From assembly GCF_025147465.1 (NCBI RefSeq), contig NZ_JALXOZ010000007.1, forward strand, positions 35,417 through 99,416: 64,000 bases of DNA, in the 5' to 3' direction. The stretch comes from Dermabacter sp. p3-SID358 (GTDB taxonomy: Bacteria > Actinomycetota > Actinomycetes > Actinomycetales > Dermabacteraceae). The position numbers and the translations under genes are program-made. Below are positions 11,696 through 18,547 of the stretch, in pieces; the stretch's first letter is position 1; each line of letters opens with the position of its first letter. Under the pieces are notes generated by a model, which saw only the letters and a program-made list of their open reading frames with translations, did not search any database and was not told the origin of the DNA.

Positions 11696-12925
11696 ATGTC
11701 GATCGACCTCGGGATGCCGAAGCCCCGCGCCATGGACCCCATTGAGGAAACCCCCTCGACCGAGGGTCGGCCGGTGTCGCATGCTCTTATCGATACCTAC
11801 GGGCGCACGGCGAGCGATCTGCGCATTTCGCTGACCGATTTTTGCAATCTCCGCTGCACGTACTGCATGCCGGAAGCCGGCCTACAGTTCCTGAAGAAGC
11901 CCCAGCTCATGAGCGTCGCCGAGGTCGCACGGTTCGTGCGCATCGGCGTCGAGAAGCTCGGGATCCGCGAGGTGCGCTTCACGGGCGGTGAGCCGCTTAC
12001 GCGCGCTGATCTTCCCGAGATCATCGAGTCCGTGGCAAAGCTTTCGCCGAAGCCCGATATCTCGCTCACGACCAACGCGATCGGGCTTGAAAAGCGCGCG
12101 GCGAAGCTCGTGGAGGCGGGTCTCGACAGGGTCAATATCTCGCTTGATTCCGCGCACTCCGAAACATTCGAAGCGATCACCCGGCGGCCATTCCTCCACC
12201 GCGTTCTCGAGGGCATCGATGCCGCGCGCGAAGCGGGGCTGAGCCCGATCAAAATCAACGCCGTTCTCCAGCCTGGCGCGAACGAACACGAAGCCGCTGA
12301 GCTCCTCGAGTGGTGCCTCGAGAGGGGGCTGGAGCTTCGTTTCATCGAATACATGCCGCTCGATGGCGCAGGACGCTGGAACCGCAAGCGCATGGTCACG
12401 GCGAATGATGTGTGGCAGCTTCTCAGCCCCTATTACGTGATGCACCCCGTGCGCGAGGCTCGCGGCGGCGCCCCCGCCGAGAAATTCGAGGTATGGCCGC
12501 GGCCAGGCGCTCCGGCGCCGGGGGCGCCGGGCACGATCGCGGGGGTGTTGAAGGAGCGCGGAATCGATCCAGCGGATACGGAAGCTGTGCGCCAAGTGCT
12601 GCCTCCGGCCCCCGGCGAACCGTTCGTCGAGACGTGCGAAAGGCCGCGTGAGGAGGCGCTGGGAACCGTCGGAATTATTGCTTCCGTAACCCGCCCCTTC
12701 TGTGCGGCCTGCACCCGCACTCGCCTCACTGCCGAGGGCCGCGTGCGTACGTGCCTCTTTTCTCACAGCGAGACCGACCTGCTTGGTCTCATGCGATCCG
12801 GGGCGAGCGACGAGGACATCGCCGAGCGGTGGCGCGCCGCCCAATGGGGCAAACAGGCGGGCCACGGCATGGATCGCAGCGACTTCGTTCAGCCCGAACG
12901 CCCCATGAGCGCGATCGGAGGCTAA
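11696..12925 (+). CDS. moaA: GTP 3',8-cyclase MoaA (radical SAM)
   Basis: MoaA rearranges GTP with S-adenosylmethionine in the first step of molybdenum cofactor synthesis. The radical SAM cluster CNLRCTYC follows 'RTASDLRISLTDF'. The SAM-binding 'RFTGGEPL' is present, the second cluster is in 'CAACTRTRLTAEGRVRTC', and the protein ends with the required double glycine (SAIGG). At 409 residues it is longer than the usual ~330-360. The excess includes a Pro/Ala/Gly-rich insert around residues 262-310, before the second cluster, and ~30 N-terminal residues. A ribosome site (AAAGGAGA) sits close before the ATG. It is divergent from moeA and followed at once by moaD. Confidence 0.96.
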   Translation: MSIDLGMPKPRAMDPIEETPSTEGRPVSHALIDTYGRTASDLRISLTDFCNLRCTYCMPEAGLQFLKKPQLMSVAEVARFVRIGVEKLGIREVRFTGGEPLTRADLPEIIESVAKLSPKPDISLTTNAIGLEKRAAKLVEAGLDRVNISLDSAHSETFEAITRRPFLHRVLEGIDAAREAGLSPIKINAVLQPGANEHEAAELLEWCLERGLELRFIEYMPLDGAGRWNRKRMVTANDVWQLLSPYYVMHPVREARGGAPAEKFEVWPRPGAPAPGAPGTIAGVLKERGIDPADTEAVRQVLPPAPGEPFVETCERPREEALGTVGIIASVTRPFCAACTRTRLTAEGRVRTCLFSHSETDLLGLMRSGASDEDIAERWRAAQWGKQAGHGMDRSDFVQPERPMSAIGG

Positions 12926-12947
12926 AGACATGACCGAAAGGACTCAC

Positions 12948-13226
12948 ATGAAGACCACGGCCGACGTCCGCTTCTTTGCCGGCGCTGCGCACGCTTTTGG
13001 CACCGACTCCCATTGCGTCCAATTCGAGGGCGACACCCTCGGGGACCTGCTCGACGCTCTCAGGTCGGGTGCCGTTGAATCGGCGGGGGCCGACGCCGAA
13101 GTTGTGCTCGGGCGTTGCAGTTTCCTTGTGAACAAGGTGAGCGAGAACGAACCCTCGGCAAAGCTTGTGCCTGCCGAGGATGGTTCGATCCGGGTCGATG
13201 TGCTGCCGCCGTTCGCGGGTGGCTGA
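12948..13226 (+). CDS. moaD: Molybdopterin synthase sulfur carrier subunit MoaD
   Basis: This small ubiquitin-like protein (92 residues from the chosen start) carries the sulfur used by MoaE on its C-terminal glycine. It begins 'MKTTADVRFFAGAAHAFG', has the fold strands 'GDTLGDLLDAL' and 'CSFLVNKVSE', and ends 'DVLPPFAGG', with the essential Gly-Gly. The ATG at 12948 has an AAAGGA site five bases upstream. An in-frame ATG at 12930, with its own GGAGG, would add six residues. It lies 22 bases after moaA. Activation is expected by the MoeB at 14938-16197. G/C-rich tandem repeats begin directly after the stop. Confidence 0.93.
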   Translation: MKTTADVRFFAGAAHAFGTDSHCVQFEGDTLGDLLDALRSGAVESAGADAEVVLGRCSFLVNKVSENEPSAKLVPAEDGSIRVDVLPPFAGG

Positions 13227-13440
13227 GGCTCGACGCCCCTGGGGGGCTCCTTCCTCCGGGCCCCGTTGAGGCTTGACGCCCCGGCTCCCCTTCCCCCCCC
13301 AGGCCCGGTTCCCCCGTTGAGGCTCGACTCCCAGGGCTCCCTCCCCAGGCCCGGTTCCCCCGTTGACGCTCGACGCCCAGGGCCCCCTCCCCCAGGCCCG
13401 GTTCCCCCGTTGACGATCGACGCCCAGGGCCCCCTCCCCC
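13223..13440. repeat. GC-rich minisatellite, ~46-base period
   Basis: At least three good copies begin with CAGGCCCGGTTCCCCCGTTGA, split over 13300, 13346 and 13393, with period 46-47 bases. Each continues with a CGACGCCCAGGGCCCCCTCCCC-like half. Two more degenerate copies extend left to the moaD stop. The copies differ by single bases and by C-run length, as expected from slippage or unequal exchange. No coding role is apparent. Confidence 0.75.
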
Positions 13441-13513
13441 GGCCTAGGAAACTAACCCCAACATTTGTGGCGGTATTCGAGATCATTTCGCCACAAACGT
13501 TGGGTGCAGATTC
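13441..13513 (+). repeat. Left 73-base inverted repeat of the nuclease cassette
   Basis: This segment starts GGCCTAGG and ends GTTGGGTGCAGATTC. It matches the reverse complement of 14723-14795 at 64 of 73 positions by my hand alignment. Inside it CCCAACATTTGTGGCG and CGCCACAAACGTTGGG form their own ~16-base stem, so each repeat is itself a large hairpin. It lies 27 bases beyond the stop codon of the enclosed gene. Confidence 0.85.
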
Positions 13514-13539
13514 TCGATACGCGCTGCCCACGGGGCCGG

Positions 13540-14553
13540 TTACACCCGCGTTGGGCTGCACACAACTTTCACTCGGCGCCTCAAGGCCCGCTTCGCAATG
13601 GATGCCGCTCGCGAATTGGCAAGCGCTCGCGTGACAACGTCGTCGGGAGCGTTGACAGGCAAAACCGGTAGGTCACGAACGTGAAGCCGGAAAACCTCGA
13701 GGCCGCGATCGGCATAGAAAAAGTCCTTAGCTCGATCTCGCTCGATGGCGTCGATTTTTCGGTGGTACTCCCCGTCGTACTCGCCAACGACTCCTTCCCT
13801 CTCCCACCAAAAGTCAGGCGCACAGACGATGCGGCCGCGATTATCCAGTATCGGCACGTTGAGACTCGGCTCCTTAAGCCCCGCAAAGATCATCGCGAGC
13901 CGAGCCCGGGTTTCTTGCACCGAATCAGATCCCACTCGAATGAGCTCGAGCGCGCGGCGGGCACGACAAATACCGGGCAAGCCTGGATAAGTGGCGACCG
14001 CGGTCTCCAGTTCGGCGAGCGTCGCGTACGGAGCGGTGCGCCCGTATTCGAGCGTCGACCGAGGCATCCGCACAAGGGCATCGCCCGCAGCCACCAGGTA
14101 ATCGAGCGGAACGATCGACGCGAGATCGAGCCACGTGCGCACTCGCGACATGATTCGAAACCTGTGCTCACCGTTTGTAAGAGTGCGAATCTCATTCTTA
14201 TCGATCCGAGAAAAGTGAAGGTCAATGAGCGGATTGGGCCTCGCTGCTTTCAGCGACGTAACGAAGCTCATCGGCGCCTCAGGTTCCCACGTCGAGAGCT
14301 GGGGAGGCAGCGGCATCTTGTGCACGCGCGCCGCATTCACCCCTGAGAGCACGAGGTGCGGATACTTCGCACATAGAGCTCTCGCGAGCTCCGGCTCGGT
14401 GAAATCGCGATTGTTGTCGGCGTAAATGCCAGGGCCAAGGGTCCTGATGTCGCTGCGGCGCAGCCGATTACGAGTGTCGCCGAGCGAGGTGAGATCACCG
14501 GCGATGAATACCGGTGGAAGCTTCTTCGGCAGTGGCGCAGGGGGTCGACTCAT
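13540..14553 (-). CDS. DUF559-type protein with PD-(D/E)XK nuclease-like C-terminus
   Basis: This 337-residue protein belongs to a common actinobacterial type. The N-terminal ~90 residues are AbiEi-like, with a winged-helix region ('TRNRLRRSDIRTLGPGIYAD'). A middle region follows, then a C-terminal Vsr/DUF559-like fold with 'DSVQETRARLAMI', an Asp in 'CAPDFWWE', and 'GEYDGEYHRK'. The spacing E...D...EYDG..H suggests a divalent-metal nuclease core. Its role is unknown; similar proteins are often labelled hypothetical or type IV toxin-antitoxin-like. It interrupts the molybdenum cofactor cluster between moaD and moeB and is enclosed by inverted 73-base hairpin repeats, which suggests it arrived as a unit. 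Confidence 0.8.
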   Translation of the reverse strand: MSRPPAPLPKKLPPVFIAGDLTSLGDTRNRLRRSDIRTLGPGIYADNNRDFTEPELARALCAKYPHLVLSGVNAARVHKMPLPPQLSTWEPEAPMSFVTSLKAARPNPLIDLHFSRIDKNEIRTLTNGEHRFRIMSRVRTWLDLASIVPLDYLVAAGDALVRMPRSTLEYGRTAPYATLAELETAVATYPGLPGICRARRALELIRVGSDSVQETRARLAMIFAGLKEPSLNVPILDNRGRIVCAPDFWWEREGVVGEYDGEYHRKIDAIERDRAKDFFYADRGLEVFRLHVRDLPVLPVNAPDDVVTRALANSRAASIAKRALRRRVKVVCSPTRV

Positions 14554-14937
14554 ACAGTCAGTTTTGCCTTGGCGAGCCCTCCGAGAAAGCAGCGCGGGCC
14601 AAATTGTGGATAACCGTCAAAGTAGGGCGCGCCCGGAGAAGTCGAGTGACGCCGGACTGGGGGCGCCAGAATCTACGCCCAACGTTCATGGACGGAATTC
14701 GGCGACTACAGCACATGCCGACGAATCTGCACCCAACGTTTGTGGCGCAATAGCCTCGAATACCACCGCAAACGTTGGGGTTAGAATCCTAGGCCGGGAA
14801 AGGGTTGGCTACCCCGGTCGGAGGCTTCGAGCCTCCTGCCACGACCTAGGCTGGGAAGAGTTCGGGTGCAATGACCAGAGGCTACGAGGTCCCTGCCACG
14901 ACCTAGGCACCAAGTTGCGCGGCGATGCAGCCTCCCA
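14554..14937. other. Repeat-rich intergenic region beside the nuclease gene
   Basis: No gene is supported in these 384 bases. Besides the right inverted repeat there is a partial third copy of it at about 14669-14691 (GAATCTACGCCCAACGTTCA and following). A 16-base direct repeat, CCTGCCACGACCTAGG, occurs at 14835-14850 and 14892-14907. CACCAAGTTG/CACCGAGTTG repeats run up to the end of moeB. The nuclease gene promoter should lie at the left edge, but no clear -35/-10 pair stands out. Confidence 0.6.
14723..14795 (-). repeat. Right 73-base inverted repeat of the nuclease cassette
   Basis: This is the partner of 13441-13513 in opposite orientation. Its own hairpin is CCCAACGTTTG with CAAACGTTGGG, 11 perfect pairs plus a weaker inner part. 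The outer end is CCTAGGCC, the same outer end as the left copy. It lies 169 bases upstream of the enclosed gene's start codon. Confidence 0.85.
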
Positions 14938-16197
14938 CTAGGCACCGAGTTGTGCCGCGATGTACCCTCCCGCCATGTCGCCCACCTCAATCCCAAGGGC
15001 AGCGAGCTCGGCTTGGGCCGCCGCCGATCGGGCGCCACCTTCGCAGTGGAGGATCGCGCCGCGCAGGTCATCAACCCCACTCAGGGGCCCGACGGTCACC
15101 CTCTCCCCTCGCGCAAACTCCATGAGCCGATCCCTCGGGATGTTCACTGCGTGAGGCAGCATGCCCGCCGCAGCTTCGGATTCCTCCCGGATATCGATGA
15201 GCAGACGTCCATCGGCCGCCTCCCGGATCGCCTCAGACGGGGAAAGCACTTCGGGGTCAAGGTTCGACGTAGGAGCGGCAGAGGAATCGTCGACATCGTT
15301 TGCTTCGGCTTCGTCAGCTTCGCCACCAGTGCTAGAGAAACCGGGACCGGCCGCAGCGGCAATCGGTGACGCGATCACGGCCGGGAAGCCGCACGTCTCC
15401 ACGAGGTCCTCGATTTCGGTGACGGGTTCTCGACCGGGGCGGCGAGCGACATCGACGCGCGTCCAGTCGCCAGTGAGCGCGCTATAGAGCTGGATGCGAC
15501 CGAAAAGCGGCGATCCGAGACCCGCAAGAATCTTGAGGGCTTCCATTGCCATGGTCGAGCCAATAACGCCAACGAGCGGACCAAGAACCCCAGCCTCGCT
15601 GCAGCTCGGAACCTCCCCGGGCTTCGGCGGGCGCGGATGGACGTCGCGGTAAGTCACACCGCGGCCGTTGTCACCGAAGAACGCGGCAACCTGCCCATCG
15701 AAGGCAAGGATGGATCCCCAGACCAGCGGCACGTTGAGAATCTCGCATGCATCGGACACAAGGTAACGCGTGGGGAAATTATCTGTGCCGTCGAGCACAA
15801 GATCGTGCCCCGCGAGAACGTCGAGTGCGTTCGCAGGGGTGAGGACCTCGGGGATCTCGCGCACGTGAACAGCACGGTTGAGCGCATGAACCGCCTTGGC
15901 TGCGGAAGAAACCTTGAGCGTTCCGACGGCAGCTTCGGAATGAATAACCTGCCGCTGCAAGTTGGAACTATCCACCAAATCTGCATCAATGACAGTCAAC
16001 GAGCCAATTCCTGCGGCGGCCAGATACTGAAGGATCGGCGCCCCAAGACCGCCTGCACCAACGACGGCAACCCTGGCCGAACTGAGCTTTTGTTGACTCT
16101 CAGGCGTGAAACCAGGCAAAAGAAGGTGCCGGGAATATCGCCGATAGTCCGCACCGCTTAGCGCAGAGTCAGGCTCTCCGAGTGCATAATTAACCAT
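14938..16197 (-). CDS. moeB: Molybdopterin-synthase adenylyltransferase with rhodanese domain (MoeB/MoeZ type)
   Basis: This 419-residue, two-domain protein adenylates the MoaD C-terminus and then delivers sulfur to it. The N-terminal ThiF/MoeB domain (about 1-250) has 'RYSRHLLLPGF', the ATP-binding 'VAVVGAGGLGAPILQYLAAAG', 'DGTDNFPTRYL' and the cysteine of 'GEVPSCSEAGVLGPL'. A low-complexity acidic linker follows (about 280-315). The C-terminal rhodanese domain has its persulfide cysteine in 'HCEGGARSAAA'. As in mycobacterial MoeZ, zinc CxxC pairs are absent. It is separated from moaD by the repeat-flanked nuclease gene. Its start is divergent from the peptide transporter operon. Confidence 0.93.
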   Translation of the reverse strand: MVNYALGEPDSALSGADYRRYSRHLLLPGFTPESQQKLSSARVAVVGAGGLGAPILQYLAAAGIGSLTVIDADLVDSSNLQRQVIHSEAAVGTLKVSSAAKAVHALNRAVHVREIPEVLTPANALDVLAGHDLVLDGTDNFPTRYLVSDACEILNVPLVWGSILAFDGQVAAFFGDNGRGVTYRDVHPRPPKPGEVPSCSEAGVLGPLVGVIGSTMAMEALKILAGLGSPLFGRIQLYSALTGDWTRVDVARRPGREPVTEIEDLVETCGFPAVIASPIAAAAGPGFSSTGGEADEAEANDVDDSSAAPTSNLDPEVLSPSEAIREAADGRLLIDIREESEAAAGMLPHAVNIPRDRLMEFARGERVTVGPLSGVDDLRGAILHCEGGARSAAAQAELAALGIEVGDMAGGYIAAQLGA

Positions 16198-16297
16198 GAC
16201 TTCCAGTTTCTGAGTTTGACCTCAACCTAGGTGGATGGGGATAATCCACCAATATGGCGTGGTGAACCACCTCACATAGGGTACAGTTCAACCGTTC

Positions 16298-16312
16298 CAT
16301 GAATAGTTCATG
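16298..16312. promoter_or_regulatory. Palindromic operator candidate CATGAA-TAG-TTCATG
   Basis: This perfect six-base dyad has a three-base centre and lies ~36 bases before the TTGACA box of the peptide transporter operon. A near-identical dyad (AATGAA-TG-TTCATT) occurs before the second binding-protein gene at 22503-22516. The shared core suggests one transcription factor; its identity is unknown. Confidence 0.45.
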
Positions 16313-16347
16313 ACCTTTCCGTGACGCCACTGTTCACATTACGAGCA

Positions 16348-16379
16348 TTGACACCTCGATTTGCGAATTGAACTACTCT
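16348..16379 (+). promoter_or_regulatory. Candidate promoter of the peptide ABC operon
   Basis: TTGACA at 16348-16353 is a perfect -35 box. The best -10 is TACTCT at 16374-16379 with a 20-base spacer, which is long, so the assignment is tentative. It lies ~70 bases before the leader reading frame. Confidence 0.35.
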
Positions 16380-16450
16380 GAAGCATCCCTGCGCCCCGGC
16401 GCAACCGGTCCGTCGCCCCCGGGCGGCGATACGAAATAAGGAAAACGCAC

Positions 16451-16567
16451 GTGTCCCTTATGTCCACCAACCTCAGCGATCCTCGCGCCGCAGCCCCCTC
16501 GCGCCGCCTTTGGAGAGCTAAGGATGTCGACGAGCGTAAGACCGCTCTGATCGGAGCACTCTCGTGA
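16451..16567 (+). CDS. Short leader reading frame upstream of the peptide permease (38 aa)
   Basis: The reading frame from GTG 16451 encodes 38 residues, opening 'MSLMSTNLSDPRAAAPS' and ending 'KTALIGALS'. It has its own AAGGA ribosome site eight bases upstream. Its TGA overlaps the GTG start of the permease in the arrangement GTGA. It is hydrophilic and Arg/Lys-rich, without a membrane span. It could be a translationally coupled leader, or a chance frame. Codon bias agrees with coding, but the length is too short for certainty. I do not recognise a family. Confidence 0.4.
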   Translation: MSLMSTNLSDPRAAAPSRRLWRAKDVDERKTALIGALS

Positions 16568-17559
16568 CAAAGTATCTTCTTCGCCGCTTCGCGAACTACG
16601 CGATCCTCACCGTCGTGGCTACCGTGTTCGCCTACATCGCGGCTGGCAGCTTCTTCTATCCTCGTCGCCGCTGGCTCGGCCAGAACCCCCCGATCCCCGA
16701 GGCCTCGATCGACGCGACTCTCAACGAGCTCAACATGAACGACAAGGTGCCGATCCTTCAGCGCACCTGGACCTGGCTGTCCAACATCGTCGTGAAACCG
16801 TGGAGCGAGAAGCTCGGCAAGGACATTTCGGGTCAATGGGTCATCGACCAGATGACGATGCGCGCGGGCGTGTCGCTGCGTCTTCTCATTGCGGGTGCGC
16901 TCCTCGGTGCAATTATTGGCGTGGCCCTCGGCGTGTGGGGCGCTGTTCGCCAGTACAAGCTCTCGGATCAGGTCGTCTCCTACGCCTCCTACATTCTCAT
17001 CTCGACTCCGACCTTCGTGGGCGGCCTCCTCATGATGGTTGTGGCGACCAAGCTTAATCAGGCGGTAGGAACCCAGCTCATTCGTTTCAGCGGCTCGTAC
17101 ACGCCGACGCTGCGCGCCCAGGGCGGGATGACAGCCTTCCTCGATAGCGTGAACCACCTGATTTTGCCCACGATCGTGCTCGCGGCTTTCGGTGCTGCCG
17201 GCTATTCGCGCTACCAACGTTCGATCATGCTCGACGTGCTCGGCAGCGACTTCATTCGTACCGCACGTGCCAAGGGCGCCACGCGTAATCACGCTCTCGT
17301 GAAGCATGGCGTGCGCGTCGCACTCATTCCCATGTCCACCTACTTCGCCTACTCATTCGGCACGCTCGTCGCAGGCGCAGCGTTTCTCGAGATGATTTTC
17401 TCGTGGGCCGGCATGGGTCAGTACGGCATTAACGCAGTGCAGCAATCCGATGTGAATGCCCTCGCGGGTAACGTGTGCTTCACGTCGATTGTGATTCTGT
17501 TCTCTTCGATGCTTTCCGAAGTTCTTTACGCGGCGCTCGATCCGCGAGTGAGGGTGTGA
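16564..17559 (+). CDS. Peptide/nickel-type ABC transporter permease (DppB family)
   Basis: This 331-residue inner component of an oligopeptide importer has an N-terminal span ('LLRRFANYAILTVVATVFAYIAAG'-like, in pieces) and a large extracytoplasmic loop. At least five further spans follow, and the EAA loop interacting with the ATPase is visible as 'SDFIRTARAKGATRNHALVKHGVR'. The start is the GTG at 16564, with GGAG eight bases upstream, overlapping the stop of a short leader frame. The next permease follows after four bases. It is membrane-embedded. Substrate specificity rests with the binding proteins downstream; peptides are inferred from family membership. Confidence 0.93.
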   Translation: MTKYLLRRFANYAILTVVATVFAYIAAGSFFYPRRRWLGQNPPIPEASIDATLNELNMNDKVPILQRTWTWLSNIVVKPWSEKLGKDISGQWVIDQMTMRAGVSLRLLIAGALLGAIIGVALGVWGAVRQYKLSDQVVSYASYILISTPTFVGGLLMMVVATKLNQAVGTQLIRFSGSYTPTLRAQGGMTAFLDSVNHLILPTIVLAAFGAAGYSRYQRSIMLDVLGSDFIRTARAKGATRNHALVKHGVRVALIPMSTYFAYSFGTLVAGAAFLEMIFSWAGMGQYGINAVQQSDVNALAGNVCFTSIVILFSSMLSEVLYAALDPRVRV

Positions 17560-17563
17560 CGCC

Positions 17564-18547
17564 ATGAGTACAAGCAACCCCGTACCCCCTGTCAGCGACG
17601 CGAGCGAGCTCCCGGAAGCCATCCCCGTCAACGAGGCCGAAGGCAAGGGCGCAAACCCCGGCGGCGATAAGACCGGTCAGAAGCGACGGAAGCCACTTTC
17701 GCGCTGGGCTCTAGTGTGGCGCCGTTTGAAGCGCAAGCCCAACTTCTGGATCGGCGCGATCGTCCTCGGCGGCATTGTGCTCTTTGCCCTGTTCGGCAAT
17801 ATCCCTAACGTGTATGAGCTCGGCGAAGCAGATTCATATAGCTACAACTCGCCTCCAGGCGCTCAGCACTGGTTTGGCACGGACTCGATCGGTGTCGATC
17901 TGTATGCGTCGATGGTGGAAGCGCTTCGCAAGTCGCTTCTCATTGGCCTTCTCGCGGCACCGGCAGCGACGCTGATCGCGGCGTTCGTCGGCTCGCTCGC
18001 GGGCTACCTCGGCGGCAAGTTCGAGACGTTCGTGAACTGGATCATCAACCTGCTGCTCGTGCTGCCCGTGTTTTACGTGCTCATGATCATCTCTCCGCTC
18101 CTGTCGAACGTCAGCTGGATCGTGATCGTCGTGGCGATCGCGGGCTTTGGCTGGATGATCATGGCGCAAATCGTCAAGAACCAAACGAAGTCCCTCAAGG
18201 ACCGCGAATACGTGAAAGCCGCGCGCTACATGGGCGTGGGCACCGGCACGATCCTTGCGCGCCACATCATCCCGAATGTCGCCTCGCTGCTCATCATCGA
18301 TGCGTGCCTCGGCGTCAGTGGCGCCATCCTTTCCGAAACGTCGCTGAGCTTCTTCGGCCTCGGCATTCAGCCGCCCGACGTCTCTCTAGGAACGCTCATC
18401 GCGAATGGTCAGAACGCGGTACTCACCCGCTGGTGGCTCTTTGTGATTCCCGCTTCGTTCCTCGTCGCCCTGCTCACCTCGGTGAACCTTCTTGGCGATG
18501 CCCTCCGCGACGCTATCGATCCTACGAGCGAGGTCAACCGTGCCTGA
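17564..18547 (+). CDS. Peptide/nickel-type ABC transporter permease (DppC family)
   Basis: This 327-residue second permease of the importer starts with a ~55-residue hydrophilic, Pro/Glu-rich cytoplasmic tail, then 'ALVWRRLKRKPNFWIGAIVLGG', the usual DppC opening. The 'PPGAQHWFGTDSIGVDLYA' motif before the core and the EAA loop 'KDREYVKAARYMGVGTGTILARHIIPN' are diagnostic. Five more spans follow. The end overlaps the start of the ATPase gene by eight bases. It pairs with the DppB-type protein immediately upstream. Confidence 0.93.
   Translation: MSTSNPVPPVSDASELPEAIPVNEAEGKGANPGGDKTGQKRRKPLSRWALVWRRLKRKPNFWIGAIVLGGIVLFALFGNIPNVYELGEADSYSYNSPPGAQHWFGTDSIGVDLYASMVEALRKSLLIGLLAAPAATLIAAFVGSLAGYLGGKFETFVNWIINLLLVLPVFYVLMIISPLLSNVSWIVIVVAIAGFGWMIMAQIVKNQTKSLKDREYVKAARYMGVGTGTILARHIIPNVASLLIIDACLGVSGAILSETSLSFFGLGIQPPDVSLGTLIANGQNAVLTRWWLFVIPASFLVALLTSVNLLGDALRDAIDPTSEVNRA

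Larger units (their letters stand above)
16198..16450. other. Divergent control region between moeB and the peptide ABC operon
   Basis: It contains GGTGGAT and ATCCACC arms around 16233-16252 (seven-base stem), a GTGGT/ACCAC pair shortly after, and the dyad at 16298-16312. A TTGACA -35 box lies at 16348-16353. No gene is supported. Confidence 0.5.

Noticed and set aside
13441..14795. Reading the nuclease-like gene as a confirmed type IV toxin-antitoxin system
   Set aside because: Only one AbiEi-like N-terminal region is present. There is no partner nucleotidyltransferase toxin gene beside it, so this label is not supported.
14938..16197. Missing zinc CxxC pairs in MoeB
   Set aside because: MoeZ-type fusions of other actinobacteria also lack them, so this is normal for the family rather than a defect.
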